A stretch of 33,765 bases of DNA from an uncultured Colwellia sp. (GTDB taxonomy: Bacteria; Pseudomonadota; Gammaproteobacteria; Enterobacterales; Alteromonadaceae). The stretch is from the NCBI GenBank assembly GCA_913057925.1, contig CAJXPG010000030.1, positions 1-33,765 of the forward strand, given 5' to 3'. Shown here one piece after another: positions 1 to 9,457 of the stretch (position 1 is its first letter; each line of letters begins with the position of its first letter). The notes beneath the pieces are model-generated. The model did no database searches and had not been told where the DNA came from. It saw only the letters and a list, made by a program, of their open reading frames with translations. Both the position numbers and the translations under genes were made by a program.

Positions 1-135
1 CTTAACTTAGTGGGTACTTACGCATTTAACAAAAACTACGGCATCTTAGTAAAAGCGGCCAGCTATAGTGAAGGCGATGTTGCAAGCAAAACAGATACTA
101 CTAAGTTCTGGGTACAAATGACTGCTAAATTCTAA
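1..135 (+). CDS. 3' end of an outer-membrane beta-barrel protein (porin-like), 5' truncated by window edge
   Basis: Frame 1 reads without interruption for 44 codons to a TAA stop. The residues alternate polar and hydrophobic as in beta strands (LNLVGTYAFN, YGILVKAASYSEGD, KFWVQMTAKF) and the chain ends in Phe, the usual C-terminal signal of outer-membrane barrels recognised by the Bam machinery. The last strands resemble proteobacterial porins of the phosphate-selective or OprO/P-like type, but the fragment is too short to name a family. A clear terminator follows within 75 bases, so it is not in one operon with the downstream pabA. The start lies outside the window. Confidence 0.7.
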   Translation, partial: LNLVGTYAFNKNYGILVKAASYSEGDVASKTDTTKFWVQMTAKF

Positions 136-171
136 TCAAGCTTTATTGAGATTGAATTTGTTATCCCTATA

Positions 172-209
172 AAATAAGAAGTTAGCTTTGGCTGACTTCT
201 TATTTTTTT
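172..209 (+). terminator. Rho-independent terminator after the porin-like gene
   Basis: An 11-base stem AAATAAGAAGT (172-182) pairs with ACTTCTTATTT (195-205). An inner AGC/GCT pairing (184-186 with 191-193) closes a TTTG loop, and the 3' arm runs into a stretch of T to 209. The arrangement fits an intrinsic terminator for the gene ending at 135. Its A-rich 5' flank means it could also work in the other direction. Confidence 0.85.
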
Positions 210-325
210 GTCTTAATATTATCTACACCTTACTATCCTTCCACTTTATCCGTAGATGACATTGCCCCAAAATAATAAAAGCTTTAGAATAGCCGCGGAT
301 TTTTATGGCTGTTAGGCAAAGCTCC

Positions 326-925
326 TTGTTATTAATGATTGATAATTTCGATTCTTTTACTTTTAATCTAGTGCACTATTTTCAAGCACTAGGTCAAGAG
401 GTTGTTGTTTATAGAAATAACGAGATCAGTGTAAAAGAAATAGCCCAATTAAAGCCTCAATACATTGTTATCTCTCCCGGCCCATGCGACCCCGATGCTG
501 CTGGCGTATCTCTTGAGGTGATTGAGCACTTTTCAGGAAAAACACCTATACTCGGTGTTTGCTTAGGTCATCAATGTATAGCACAACATTTTGGCGCAAA
601 AGTAGAAAAAGCTAAGCAAGTAATGCACGGTAAAACATCAACTATTCAACACAGTTCGAACGGTTTATTTACCGCGTTAAATATGCCATTAACGGTCACT
701 CGATATCACTCTTTAATTGTTAACAAGGGGTCACTACCTGCAGAGCTGACTATGACAGCATGGAGTGTTAATGATCGTGGAGATATTGATGAGATTATGG
801 CACTGGAACATCAATCATTGCCAATAGCTGGCGTGCAATTTCATCCAGAATCGATTTTAACTGAGCAAGGGCAAAGTTTATTAGAAAACTTTATCAAGCA
901 ATATAAAAATTATCCGATAAGCTAA
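326..925 (+). CDS. pabA: Glutamine amidotransferase, aminodeoxychorismate/anthranilate synthase component II
   Basis: This class-I glutamine amidotransferase releases ammonia from glutamine for PabB (folate p-aminobenzoate branch) or TrpE. Visible features are the N-terminal MIDNFDSFTFNL block, the oxyanion-loop segment ISPGPCDP, the nucleophile motif GVCLGHQC (Cys79 from this start) and the HPES His/Glu pair near residues 173-175. At about 199 residues it is full length. I chose the TTG at 326 (MLLMIDNF) because it follows AGGCAAAG at a sensible distance and puts the Cys at 79 as in E. coli PabA. ATG 335 or ATG 305 are possible alternatives. No trpE or pabB is adjacent. Its position just upstream of an argD-type gene, as in enterics, favours the pabA name; a dual role in tryptophan synthesis cannot be excluded. 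Confidence 0.88.
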   Translation: MLLMIDNFDSFTFNLVHYFQALGQEVVVYRNNEISVKEIAQLKPQYIVISPGPCDPDAAGVSLEVIEHFSGKTPILGVCLGHQCIAQHFGAKVEKAKQVMHGKTSTIQHSSNGLFTALNMPLTVTRYHSLIVNKGSLPAELTMTAWSVNDRGDIDEIMALEHQSLPIAGVQFHPESILTEQGQSLLENFIKQYKNYPIS

Positions 926-1034
926 TAACAGGAGCTTTTTCCGTTAAAGCCATATAAAGTAGAACTTTAGCGTGTAAAGCTTCAAACTAAACATATAAAT
1001 GCTCAATTTTCCTAGGTAAACGTTAACAATCACC

Positions 1035-2180
1035 ATGCAATTTTTTGAAAATAACCAAGCTGCCAACAATATATATCAACGTGCAACGAGTCTTTCTATC
1101 TGCAAAGAGTTTGCTGAAAAGCACAGTGGTAAAATACCTACCGTTGATCATCAAGGAAGTGAACAAGAAAACCGCCGCCGAGAATTATTGTCTGTTGAAG
1201 TGCAAGCGCAGCAGGACAAAATTATTGCTGAGCATGGTGAAGAGCATTTTCGTAAGCAAACCATGCAAAGCTTCTTTAATCGAGTTCGCAAACAAATCAA
1301 TAGCGACTTCGATAACAAGGACCACCTTTACCATCACATCTTAGGCATTGAAGATGCTTGTCCTGCCATTCTTGATATTTTATCGGCACGCGCAGCTTCA
1401 GTGAATCAAATTAAAGATCTTGCCGCTTCATTATCTTGGCTAACGGTTGATTTGATCAATTTAGTCAATAAGCCGCAGTATCGTAAACGCGCCGATGTTC
1501 AAGTTACCGATGCTAAACTTGCTTTAAGTTATATCGGTTTAGATAATTTAAAATTGGTGATGCCAACATTTACCCTAAAACACTGGCTACCAACAAGTAC
1601 AGCACCTTACGGCTTAATGAAGCGAAAGCTTTGGAATGACAGCTTATCGGTTGCGCTTGCGGCTAAAGCATTAGCCAAAGAGCAAGGCTTAGATGAGTTT
1701 AGTGCTTTTACCAGTGGCATGTTATCAAACATTGGTAGACTCGCCGTGACGCGTTGTTATTTGACCACCTTTAGTGAAATGCATAAAAGCGATTTACGTG
1801 AAGCTTTTGAAAAGAAAGATAAACGCTTGCATAATATTTTATCAAAAATAGAGGCTAGTGAAGACTTACTTCTTGAGCAGCTTAGTTTACGCAGTGCGCA
1901 ACTGTCTGCTGATCTAGTAGAGCAGATGCACTTTAAGCGTTTAGGCATAACCGAAGTGGTTTTTGATCTCGCCTACGCAGAAACGATTGAAAAAATGCAC
2001 CCTATCGCGCAAATCGTTGCCAAAGCCAAAACTTATGTAGCATTTAGGGCGTTGGCAAAAGAAGATTTAATTAATAGTGATGAAAGTAAACTGTTCTTAA
2101 GTGCTGCCAACTTAACTGCCGCAGAAATCACCTTACTGAAAAAGAGTGATATTGACCATATCAAGCTTAATTTCAATTAA
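1035..2180 (+). CDS. HDOD domain protein
   Basis: The 381-residue cytoplasmic protein has no signal peptide or membrane segment. Residues about 1-95 are a charged, helical N-terminal extension. Residues about 98-300 match the HDOD fold: the opening HILGIEDACPAILDILSAR resembles the usual PxLP-x-V start, followed by helical repeats and an ITEVVFDLAY segment near the end. HDOD domains are HD-related folds without the catalytic HD pair, often found in signalling proteins, and the substrate or partner is usually unknown. I see no GGDEF, EAL or receiver domain here, so any output is through protein contacts. It lies between pabA and the ast genes on the same strand with over 100 bases on each side, so it is probably its own transcription unit. 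The ribosome binding site is weak. Confidence 0.75.
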   Translation: MQFFENNQAANNIYQRATSLSICKEFAEKHSGKIPTVDHQGSEQENRRRELLSVEVQAQQDKIIAEHGEEHFRKQTMQSFFNRVRKQINSDFDNKDHLYHHILGIEDACPAILDILSARAASVNQIKDLAASLSWLTVDLINLVNKPQYRKRADVQVTDAKLALSYIGLDNLKLVMPTFTLKHWLPTSTAPYGLMKRKLWNDSLSVALAAKALAKEQGLDEFSAFTSGMLSNIGRLAVTRCYLTTFSEMHKSDLREAFEKKDKRLHNILSKIEASEDLLLEQLSLRSAQLSADLVEQMHFKRLGITEVVFDLAYAETIEKMHPIAQIVAKAKTYVAFRALAKEDLINSDESKLFLSAANLTAAEITLLKKSDIDHIKLNFN

Positions 2181-2547
2181 ATTGTCGCTAAATTGCAACA
2201 ACCTCCTGCCTTTTTCATGTTTTTTTTCTGATTATTTATTAAAAATCCATGAGAAGGCTATTTTATCCTGCAAGTGCCTACTCCCTCAACTACGCCCATT
2301 ATCTTACTAAATAATACTAGCCCGATAAATATTCACCTTTACTGAATAAAATAGGCTAAGCCTTTGTTTTACCTAGCCTGCAGCCGAGCAAGACAAGACA
2401 ACTAGACTATTTTCTGTCATACTATCGCTCTATTTTTTAACCAGCTGCTAATATTTTTTACTTTATTTTGGATATTCATTAAGCAATATCTGGTATTTAC
2501 AGTAAGCTGTTAAAAACATTACCCACTTCTAAATGAGGATTTTATAA
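2181..2547 (+). promoter_or_regulatory. 367-base intergenic leader of the ast operon with two inverted repeats
   Basis: No coding potential is visible. Two symmetric sites stand out. At 2330-2348, TATTCA and TGAATA are separated by seven bases; ATTCA-N7-TGAAT is the spacing expected at the junction of two tandem ARG boxes, but the outer half-sites match the ArgR consensus poorly. At 2471-2490, GATATT and AATATC flank eight bases. Either could be an operator controlling astC. A good Shine-Dalgarno GAGG at 2535-2538 precedes the astC ATG by nine bases. I could not settle on a -35/-10 pair. No convincing terminator for the HDOD gene is seen. Confidence 0.35.
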
Positions 2548-3759
<1,212 letters not shown>

Positions 3760-3774
3760 TCGGTGCTACTAATT

Positions 3775-3803
3775 ACCTGTTCTAACAACTAGTTGGAACA
3801 GGT
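3775..3803 (+). repeat. Intercistronic hairpin between astC and astA
   Basis: ACCTGTTC (3775-3782) pairs with GAACAGGT (3796-3803), and the enclosed bases contain the self-complementary CAACTAGTTG. The 3' flank is GACCCCCCC rather than a run of T, so this is not a standard terminator. It is more likely an RNA processing or stability element adjusting the astC:astA ratio, or an attenuating structure. Confidence 0.55.
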
Positions 3804-3829
3804 GACCCCCCCTTTCATCGAGAGCATTT

Positions 3830-4846
3830 ATGATCATTGTACGTCCAATTCGAAAAAGTGATTTAAAAGCCCTGCACCAAATTGCCATTGATTCAGGTCA
3901 CGGTTTTACCTCACTGCCGGTAAATGAACAATTACTTAAACAACGCATCCACCATACAGAAGCCTCTTTTGCGAAAGAAGTAGAACATGCAGGTAATGAA
4001 GGTTACCTATTTGTTATGGAAGATACTGAAACCGGCGAAGTTGTTGGCACAAGTGGTATTGAAGCAGCGGTCGGTTTAGATGACGCTTTTTACCATTATC
4101 ATTTAGGTAAAGTTGTTCACAGTTCACGTGAGCTCAATATTTACAATACAGTAGAAACTTTATCACTATGTAATGACTACACTGGCGCTAGTGAAATTTG
4201 TACTTTATTTTTAAGCGACAAGTACCGTAAAAATAATAATGGCCGCTTTTTATCACGCTTCCGTTTTCTTTTTATTGCTGAACACAAAGAACGCTTTTCT
4301 GACACCATTATCGCCGAAATGCGCGGTGTATCAGATGAAGATGGCAGTTCACCATTTTGGAAGTGGCTTGAAGAGCACTTTTTCTCGATGGACTTCCCAA
4401 CAGCCGATTACTTAACAGGTATTGGTAAAAAGGTATTTATTGCTGAATTAATGCCTAAGTACCCAATTTATGTCAACCTGCTAAGTAAAGAAGCACAAGA
4501 AGTTATTGACCAAGTTCATCCAAAAACAGTACCTGCGTTACGCTTACTAGAAGCTGAAGGTTTTGCTAGACGCGGTTATGTAGATATTTTTGATGGCGGC
4601 CCTACCGTTGAGTCGAACGTTAATAATATAAGAACAGTTGGCCATAGTAAGCGTTGCCAAGTCATTATTGGCGAAGTGCAATCTACTGATAATTACATTA
4701 TCTGTAACAGTAAAGTTGAAGGTTTTAGAGCAACTCAAGCTCCACTTTCATTACGCGATACAGCAAACCAAGTTGTTATCAGCCAAGATGTTGCCGATGC
4801 ACTAACCGTCAAAGAAGGTGATTGGGTTCGTTTAGTTGCTAATTAG
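3830..4846 (+). CDS. astA: Arginine N-succinyltransferase
   Basis: First step of the AST pathway: transfers succinyl from succinyl-CoA to the alpha-amino group of arginine. The 338 residues are close to the family's usual length of about 340. The N-terminus MIIVRPIRKSDLKALHQIA is the typical GNAT-like start, and downstream blocks such as TLFLSDKYRKNNNGRFLSR, EMRGVSDEDGSSPFWKWL and the ARRGYVDIFDGGPTVE segment fit AstA. The start is preceded by CGAGAG. It is second in the ast block, 70 bases after astC and 114 before astD, with hairpins in both gaps. No truncation is seen. Confidence 0.93.
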   Translation: MIIVRPIRKSDLKALHQIAIDSGHGFTSLPVNEQLLKQRIHHTEASFAKEVEHAGNEGYLFVMEDTETGEVVGTSGIEAAVGLDDAFYHYHLGKVVHSSRELNIYNTVETLSLCNDYTGASEICTLFLSDKYRKNNNGRFLSRFRFLFIAEHKERFSDTIIAEMRGVSDEDGSSPFWKWLEEHFFSMDFPTADYLTGIGKKVFIAELMPKYPIYVNLLSKEAQEVIDQVHPKTVPALRLLEAEGFARRGYVDIFDGGPTVESNVNNIRTVGHSKRCQVIIGEVQSTDNYIICNSKVEGFRATQAPLSLRDTANQVVISQDVADALTVKEGDWVRLVAN

Positions 4847-4878
4847 CAATAAAATACCCAAGCGTTCTGCCGACAAAT

Positions 4879-4897
4879 AATGGCGTATACCGCCATT
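4879..4897 (+). repeat. Small hairpin between astA and astD
   Basis: AATGGCG (4879-4885) and CGCCATT (4891-4897) form a perfect 7-base stem around a TATAC loop. No T tail follows. It sits 15 bases before the larger hairpin at 4912-4939. Confidence 0.5.
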
Positions 4898-4911
4898 CAT
4901 CAAGTTATTTA

Positions 4912-4939
4912 TGGTGACAATAAATAAATATTGTCACCA
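4912..4939 (+). repeat. Perfect 10-base hairpin just before the astD ribosome binding site
   Basis: TGGTGACAAT (4912-4921) pairs exactly with ATTGTCACCA (4930-4939) around an AAATAAAT loop. It ends about ten bases before the astD Shine-Dalgarno AGAGGAAG. There is no U run, so it probably shapes mRNA stability or translation. A protein-binding operator is also possible since the site is symmetric DNA. Confidence 0.55.
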
Positions 4940-4960
4940 ATATCAATGAGAGGAAGCACC

Positions 4961-6439
4961 ATGTCTCACACAAATCCAGTTCAATTTATTAATGGTCAAT
5001 GGCAAGCAGGTTTAGGTCATGACGTTAGTTCTAATAACCCAGCGCGTAACGAAGTTATCTGGCAAGGTAAAACGGCTAGTGAAGCACAAGTAGACCAAGC
5101 AGTATCAAGTGCTCGTACAGCGTTTGAAAGCTGGGCAAACATCAGCTTAGAAGAGCGTGTTGCGGTTGTTAAAAAGTTCGCAGAATTACTTGGTGAAAAC
5201 AAAGACGCTATTGCAACGACTATCGCCTTAGAAACAGGTAAGCCAAAGTGGGAAACTACGGGCGAAGCTGGTGCTATGGTTGCTAAAGTAGCTATCTCAC
5301 TTAAAGCCTACGAAGAACGTACCGGTACTGTTGAAAACCCAATGCCTGGCGCAAAAGCATTTATCCGTCATAAGCCGCACGGTGTTGTTGCCATTTTTGG
5401 TCCGTATAACTTCCCAGGTCACCTACCAAATGGTCATATTGTTCCAGCATTAATCGCGGGTAATACCATTGTTTTCAAGCCAAGTGAATTAACACCTCGC
5501 GTTGCTGAAGAGATGCTAAAAATTTGGGAAAAAGCTGGTTTACCTAAAGGTGTTATTAACCTAGTACAAGGTGAAGTAGAAACAGGGAAAGCCCTTGCCA
5601 GTCACAAATTAATTGATGGCTTATTCTTTACGGGTAGCTCTACCACTGGTCATTTATTACATGAGCAATTCGCGGGTCAACCTGGAAAAATTCTTGCTTT
5701 AGAAATGGGTGGTAATAACCCATTAGTAGTGAAAGGTGTAAGTGACATCGATGCTGCCGTACATGATATTGTGCAATCGGCATTTGTTACTACCGGTCAA
5801 CGCTGTACTTGTGCTCGTCGTTTATTTATTGAAGCAAATGAGCAAGGCGATGCCATTTTAGCCCGTCTTATCGAAGTAACTAAAAACCTAACCGTTGGCT
5901 ACTATGATGATCAAGAACAGCCGTTTATGGGATCTATGATTTCAGAAAAAGCAGCCTTAGGCCTTGTCGATGCACAGTCAAAACTACTTGAATTAGGTGC
6001 TAAATCATTAGTAGAGCTTAAGCACCTTGAAGCTGGCACAGGTTTTGTTTCTGCCGGTATTATTGATGTGACAGATATTGTTGCTGATGTACCTGATGAA
6101 GAGTACTTTGGTCCATTAGTTAAAGTGTACCGTTACACCAACTTTGATAACGCCATTGATGAAGCGAATAACACTGGCTTTGGTTTATCTGCAGGTTTAT
6201 TATCAGACAGCGAAGAGTCGTATAACCATTTCTTTACTCGCATCCGTGCCGGTATTGTAAACTGGAACAAGCCAATCACGGGCGCTAGCAGTGCAGCACC
6301 TTTTGGTGGTATTGGCGCAAGTGGTAACCATAGAGCCAGTGCGTTTTATGCGGCAGATTACTGTGCTTACCCAATCGCTTCAGTAGAGGCAGAAAAAGTA
6401 AGCTTACCTGAAACATTAACCCCGGGTTTAAAATTCTAA
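4961..6439 (+). CDS. astD: Succinylglutamate-semialdehyde dehydrogenase
   Basis: NAD-dependent aldehyde dehydrogenase oxidising N-succinylglutamate semialdehyde to N-succinylglutamate, fourth step of the AST pathway. Catalytic residues are visible: Asn150 in [14 protein letters not shown], Glu248 in ALEMGGNNP, and nucleophile Cys282 in [12 protein letters not shown] take ATG 4961 ([10 protein letters not shown]) because AGAGGAAG lies directly upstream and the resulting 492 residues equal the usual AstD length. An in-frame TTG at 4931 lies inside the hairpin and is not needed. The stop codon directly touches the astE ATG, so the two genes are translationally coupled. Confidence 0.94.
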   Translation: MSHTNPVQFINGQWQAGLGHDVSSNNPARNEVIWQGKTASEAQVDQAVSSARTAFESWANISLEERVAVVKKFAELLGENKDAIATTIALETGKPKWETTGEAGAMVAKVAISLKAYEERTGTVENPMPGAKAFIRHKPHGVVAIFGPYNFPGHLPNGHIVPALIAGNTIVFKPSELTPRVAEEMLKIWEKAGLPKGVINLVQGEVETGKALASHKLIDGLFFTGSSTTGHLLHEQFAGQPGKILALEMGGNNPLVVKGVSDIDAAVHDIVQSAFVTTGQRCTCARRLFIEANEQGDAILARLIEVTKNLTVGYYDDQEQPFMGSMISEKAALGLVDAQSKLLELGAKSLVELKHLEAGTGFVSAGIIDVTDIVADVPDEEYFGPLVKVYRYTNFDNAIDEANNTGFGLSAGLLSDSEESYNHFFTRIRAGIVNWNKPITGASSAAPFGGIGASGNHRASAFYAADYCAYPIASVEAEKVSLPETLTPGLKF

Positions 6440-7540
6440 ATGACAAACAACAATACTTTTACTCCGTCCCTAACAGACATAAATAGTGAAGAATTTCGCC
6501 TTGCCTATAACAAGTTTGTAGCACAAGGTGACTTTATCGCGTTAACTCGTCAGTTCGAGCAGGGCTTTACCCAAGCTGGTAAAGCAAATGAGCTTAGTTT
6601 CACCGTAAAAGGCTGTAAATTAAGTTTGCTTGATACCGGGATATTATTGGCTGAGCCTGAGCAACTAGCTAAGCCAAGTAAGAGTATTGTTATTTCATCT
6701 GGCATCCATGGTAACGAAACGGCGCCAATAGAAATAGTTCAACAACTGGTAAGTGATATCATTGCTGACAAGTTAACTGTTGAGCACCGTACGTTATTTA
6801 TCATGGGTAACCCGGTTGCCATGAATATTGCTAAACGTTTTCAAACCGAAAACTTAAATCGCTTGTTTTGTGGTAAATATAAAAATATTACCCCGTGTTA
6901 TGAGAAGTTTCGTGCACAAAGAATAGAAACTTATGTCAGTGATTTCTTTACTGCCGGTGCTGAAGGTGCAACAAACTTCCATTACGATTTACATACTGCG
7001 ATAAGAAACTCTAAATACGAAAAATTTGCCATCTATCCATTCCAACATGGAAAATCATGGAATAAAGAGCAATTGAGTTTTCTAGCGGATAGTGGCGTTA
7101 ATACCATCTTATTTGGTCATGGCCCAACAGGCACCTTCTCCTATTACAGTAGCGCTAATTTTGCTGCACACGCTTTCACTATCGAACTTGGAAAAGTAAG
7201 ACCATTTGGTGAAAACAATATGGCGAATTTCCAAGCGATGGCAAATAACTTAGCTAAACTGATCAGTAATTCTGATATAGCTCTGAAAGATTTTGATAAC
7301 AAGGACTTTAATTTATTTGAAGCACTTGGTGACATCACTAAAGTAAGCGATGAGTTCAAGTTATTTGTTGCTGATGATGCCAGCAACTTTACTGATTTCC
7401 CTGTAGATACCGTGCTATCAACAGATGCTGGTCAAGAGTATCGCACAACTAAGCAAGGTGAGAGTATCGTATTCCCAAATGCGAATGTTGGTAACGGTCA
7501 ACGTGCTGCACTAATGGTTGTTCCTACCTCTTTAGCTTAA
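6440..7540 (+). CDS. astE: Succinylglutamate desuccinylase
   Basis: Zinc hydrolase splitting N-succinylglutamate into succinate and glutamate, last step of the AST pathway. The zinc ligands are visible: His90 and Glu93 in SGIHGNETAP and His185 in HYDLHTAIR, with the catalytic Glu249 in FTIELGKVRPFG. At 366 residues it is slightly longer than many AstE proteins, with a C-terminal beta-rich domain (about 300-366). The ATG follows the astD TAA with no gap and has no strong ribosome site, so it probably depends on coupling. The usual enteric order astCADBE would have astB here; it is missing from the block. Confidence 0.92.
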   Translation: MTNNNTFTPSLTDINSEEFRLAYNKFVAQGDFIALTRQFEQGFTQAGKANELSFTVKGCKLSLLDTGILLAEPEQLAKPSKSIVISSGIHGNETAPIEIVQQLVSDIIADKLTVEHRTLFIMGNPVAMNIAKRFQTENLNRLFCGKYKNITPCYEKFRAQRIETYVSDFFTAGAEGATNFHYDLHTAIRNSKYEKFAIYPFQHGKSWNKEQLSFLADSGVNTILFGHGPTGTFSYYSSANFAAHAFTIELGKVRPFGENNMANFQAMANNLAKLISNSDIALKDFDNKDFNLFEALGDITKVSDEFKLFVADDASNFTDFPVDTVLSTDAGQEYRTTKQGESIVFPNANVGNGQRAALMVVPTSLA

Positions 7541-7553
7541 ATGTTATCACTAT

Positions 7554-7581
7554 GCCTTGTGCCCTTCGTTGTGCATAAGGC
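7554..7581 (+). terminator. Possible weak terminator after astE
   Basis: GCCTTGTGC (7554-7562) pairs with GCATAAGGC (7573-7581) with one G-U pair and a ten-base loop. The 3' flank TGTTGATTC is only moderately T-rich, so termination would be inefficient or Rho-assisted. Confidence 0.4.
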
Positions 7582-7668
7582 TGTTGATTCATAGCAATTA
7601 AAAACGCTACACTAGCTGCTATACTGAAACAAACGTAATATTTTACAGCAAAGGTAAGTAAAGCGATT

Positions 7669-8013
7669 ATGGTTACAGATACTGATGGATATATTCAAGT
7701 TATAGAATACCTTACAGAGCACCTCAGCTTGTTTGAAAACTCAACAGCACCTAAGAATGCCAGTGAAACTGTAATGTCTGCTATTGAAGTTGAACTGTGT
7801 GAACAAATCATTAATGTCTGCAGTCAAAATGAAAGCTTAACCTTTAATCAACGTAATGCCATCATTCGTGAAGTTGATGCCATAGTCTATGATTTAGAAG
7901 AAATCCTTTCAGGTGTTATCAACAACCCAGTCAATGCTGCTCAACAGGCTTTTATTCGTGAGTTTGCAGGCTTGATCAAAAACCTCTTTGATTCCGTAAT
8001 TCACAATGATTAG
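7669..8013 (+). CDS. Small cytoplasmic protein, probably DUF3802 family
   Basis: The 114-residue acidic protein has no signal peptide or membrane segment. It is predicted to be nearly all helical, with the conserved-looking blocks MVTDTDGYIQVIEYLTEHL at the start, NQRNAIIREVDAIVYDLEEIL in the middle and EFAGLIKNLFDSVI at the end. From memory these match the DUF3802 family of Alteromonadales and Vibrionales, whose function is unknown; I could not check this. It stands alone between astE and the osmC-like gene, with hairpins on both sides. Start ATG 7669 follows a poor ribosome site. Confidence 0.7.
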   Translation: MVTDTDGYIQVIEYLTEHLSLFENSTAPKNASETVMSAIEVELCEQIINVCSQNESLTFNQRNAIIREVDAIVYDLEEILSGVINNPVNAAQQAFIREFAGLIKNLFDSVIHND

Positions 8014-8054
8014 CAGCTAACCAGCTTCACCTGTCTGCGAACCTTTCAGCACAG

Positions 8055-8077
8055 TGCTCTTCCAAGAGCATATTTTC
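8055..8077 (+). terminator. Terminator-like hairpin after the DUF3802-like gene
   Basis: TGCTCTT (8055-8061) and AAGAGCA (8064-8070) are perfectly complementary across two bases, so the innermost pairs must open to make a loop. The tail TATTTTC follows. This fits a modest intrinsic terminator upstream of the osmC-like gene. Confidence 0.5.
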
Positions 8078-8132
8078 AACAAATACTGGCTTGTTATGAG
8101 CCAAGTTATCAACCTATATAAAAGAGTCAAAA

Positions 8133-8537
8133 ATGAAAGCACAAGTTAAATGGTTAGGCGAAGAGTTGTTTATGGGCACATCTGAAAGTGGCCACACCAT
8201 GGTTTTAGACGCAAATGGCGGCAACTTAGCCCCAAGTCCTATGGAAGGCGTACTTATCTCTCTTGGCGGCTGTTCATCCGTTGACGTGGTTAGTATTTTG
8301 AAAAAAGCGCGCCAAGATGTCCAAGGGTGTCGTGTCGAATTAACAGGTAAGCGTGCTGACAGTGTGCCGGCACTTTTTGAAAAGATTCATTTACATTTTG
8401 TTGTAACAGGTACTGAAGTCGCTGAAAAACATGTAGCGCGTGCGGTTAACCTTTCTGCAGATAAATACTGTTCTGTCGCTTTGATGCTAAATGCTAAAGT
8501 AGAAATAACCCATGACTTTAGTATTGTTGAGGCATAA
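8133..8537 (+). CDS. OsmC family protein (YhfA-like)
   Basis: The 134-residue cytoplasmic protein belongs to the OsmC/Ohr fold. Both conserved cysteines are present: Cys47 in SLGGCSSVDVV and Cys113 in DKYCSVALM, the pair that in OsmC/Ohr reduces organic hydroperoxides. The short length and the SPMEGVLISLGGC block resemble E. coli YhfA rather than OsmC itself, and YhfA's substrate is not established. It is followed 14 bases later by speD and is probably cotranscribed with it. In E. coli yhfA lies next to prkB and crp; here the prkB-type gene is 23 kb away at 32104-33003. Confidence 0.85.
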   Translation: MKAQVKWLGEELFMGTSESGHTMVLDANGGNLAPSPMEGVLISLGGCSSVDVVSILKKARQDVQGCRVELTGKRADSVPALFEKIHLHFVVTGTEVAEKHVARAVNLSADKYCSVALMLNAKVEITHDFSIVEA

Positions 8538-8551
8538 CCGTTAATTAAATC

Positions 8552-9295
8552 ATGAGCAAAGATAATAAAATAACCTTGTATGGCTTTAATAACTTAACTA
8601 AAAGCTTAAGTTTCTCGCTCTACAAGGTGCATTACTTACAAGACAGTAATCAACTTAGTCACTATAAAACCTATATTAACGAACACTATCACAGTGAAAA
8701 GTTAAGCCAACTATTAACTAAAGTTTGTCATGCCATTGGCGGTAATGTGTTAAATATTGCTAAACAGGATTATCAACCGCAAGGAGCAAGTGCTACCTTG
8801 ATGATATCTGAAGAAGCTAAGCCAGAATCTTTAGTTGCTCATCTAGATAAAAGTCACTTATGTATCCATACCTACCCAGAAGAGCAACTTCATCAAAATA
8901 TCGTTATCTTTAGAGCTGACATAGAGTTATCAACTTGCGGTGTCATTTCGCCATTAAAAGTACTGGATTATGTTATCGAAAGCTTTGATGCTGACGTTGT
9001 CGATATAGATTACCGTGTTAGAGGGATGACTCGAAATGCAAATGGTAAAAAGCTATTTAGCGATCATATCATTAATAATATTAGTGAAAATTTGAGCGCA
9101 GAAACTTTATCTGAGTACCAAACACAAGATTCTAATTTAGCCAATAAGGGCTTATTTCACTGCCGTTTAAAGCGAGCTAAGCTAAATTTAACCAATCACC
9201 TTTTTGCTGCGACAATTGCCGACTTTTCCACGCCAGCTCAGCAAGCAGTATCACAACAACTTGAGCTTGAATTATCACAGCTCTTTTTAGCGTAA
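8552..9295 (+). CDS. speD: S-adenosylmethionine decarboxylase proenzyme
   Basis: Makes decarboxylated AdoMet, the aminopropyl donor for spermidine. It resembles the enteric-type SpeD closely: GFNNLTKSLSF near the N-terminus, NIAKQDYQPQGAS, the self-cleavage site LDKSH (cut between Lys100 and Ser101, Ser becoming the pyruvoyl group) and ELSTCGVISPL with the catalytic Cys129, then DIDYRVRGMTRN. At 247 residues it is somewhat shorter than the E. coli enzyme (264), mostly from a shortened loop before the cleavage site. No speE is adjacent. The start has little Shine-Dalgarno and probably relies on coupling to the osmC-like gene. Confidence 0.95.
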   Translation: MSKDNKITLYGFNNLTKSLSFSLYKVHYLQDSNQLSHYKTYINEHYHSEKLSQLLTKVCHAIGGNVLNIAKQDYQPQGASATLMISEEAKPESLVAHLDKSHLCIHTYPEEQLHQNIVIFRADIELSTCGVISPLKVLDYVIESFDADVVDIDYRVRGMTRNANGKKLFSDHIINNISENLSAETLSEYQTQDSNLANKGLFHCRLKRAKLNLTNHLFAATIADFSTPAQQAVSQQLELELSQLFLA

Positions 9296-9457
9296 GCGTA
9301 AGGCTTTGGGTTTATGCTGATTAACGTTCGACGAATAAAGCACAGTTTCAGGCACTTTAACTTTGCCAAATGCCCTCACTGCAAACTCTCAGTAATATTC
9401 ACCTTATTAAACCGTTAAATTAACTAAGATTACTCAGTACCGTCACTTTAAAATTAT

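Noticed and set aside
8091..8120. TTGTTA and TATATA as a sigma-70 promoter for the osmC-like gene
   Set aside because: Transcription would start about six bases before the ATG and leave no room for the ribosome site.
9296..9457. Bidirectional terminator between speD and the AgmX-like gene
   Set aside because: Only a 4-5 base GGCA/TGCC pairing was found, with no T run. I could not support a terminator although one is expected between convergent genes.
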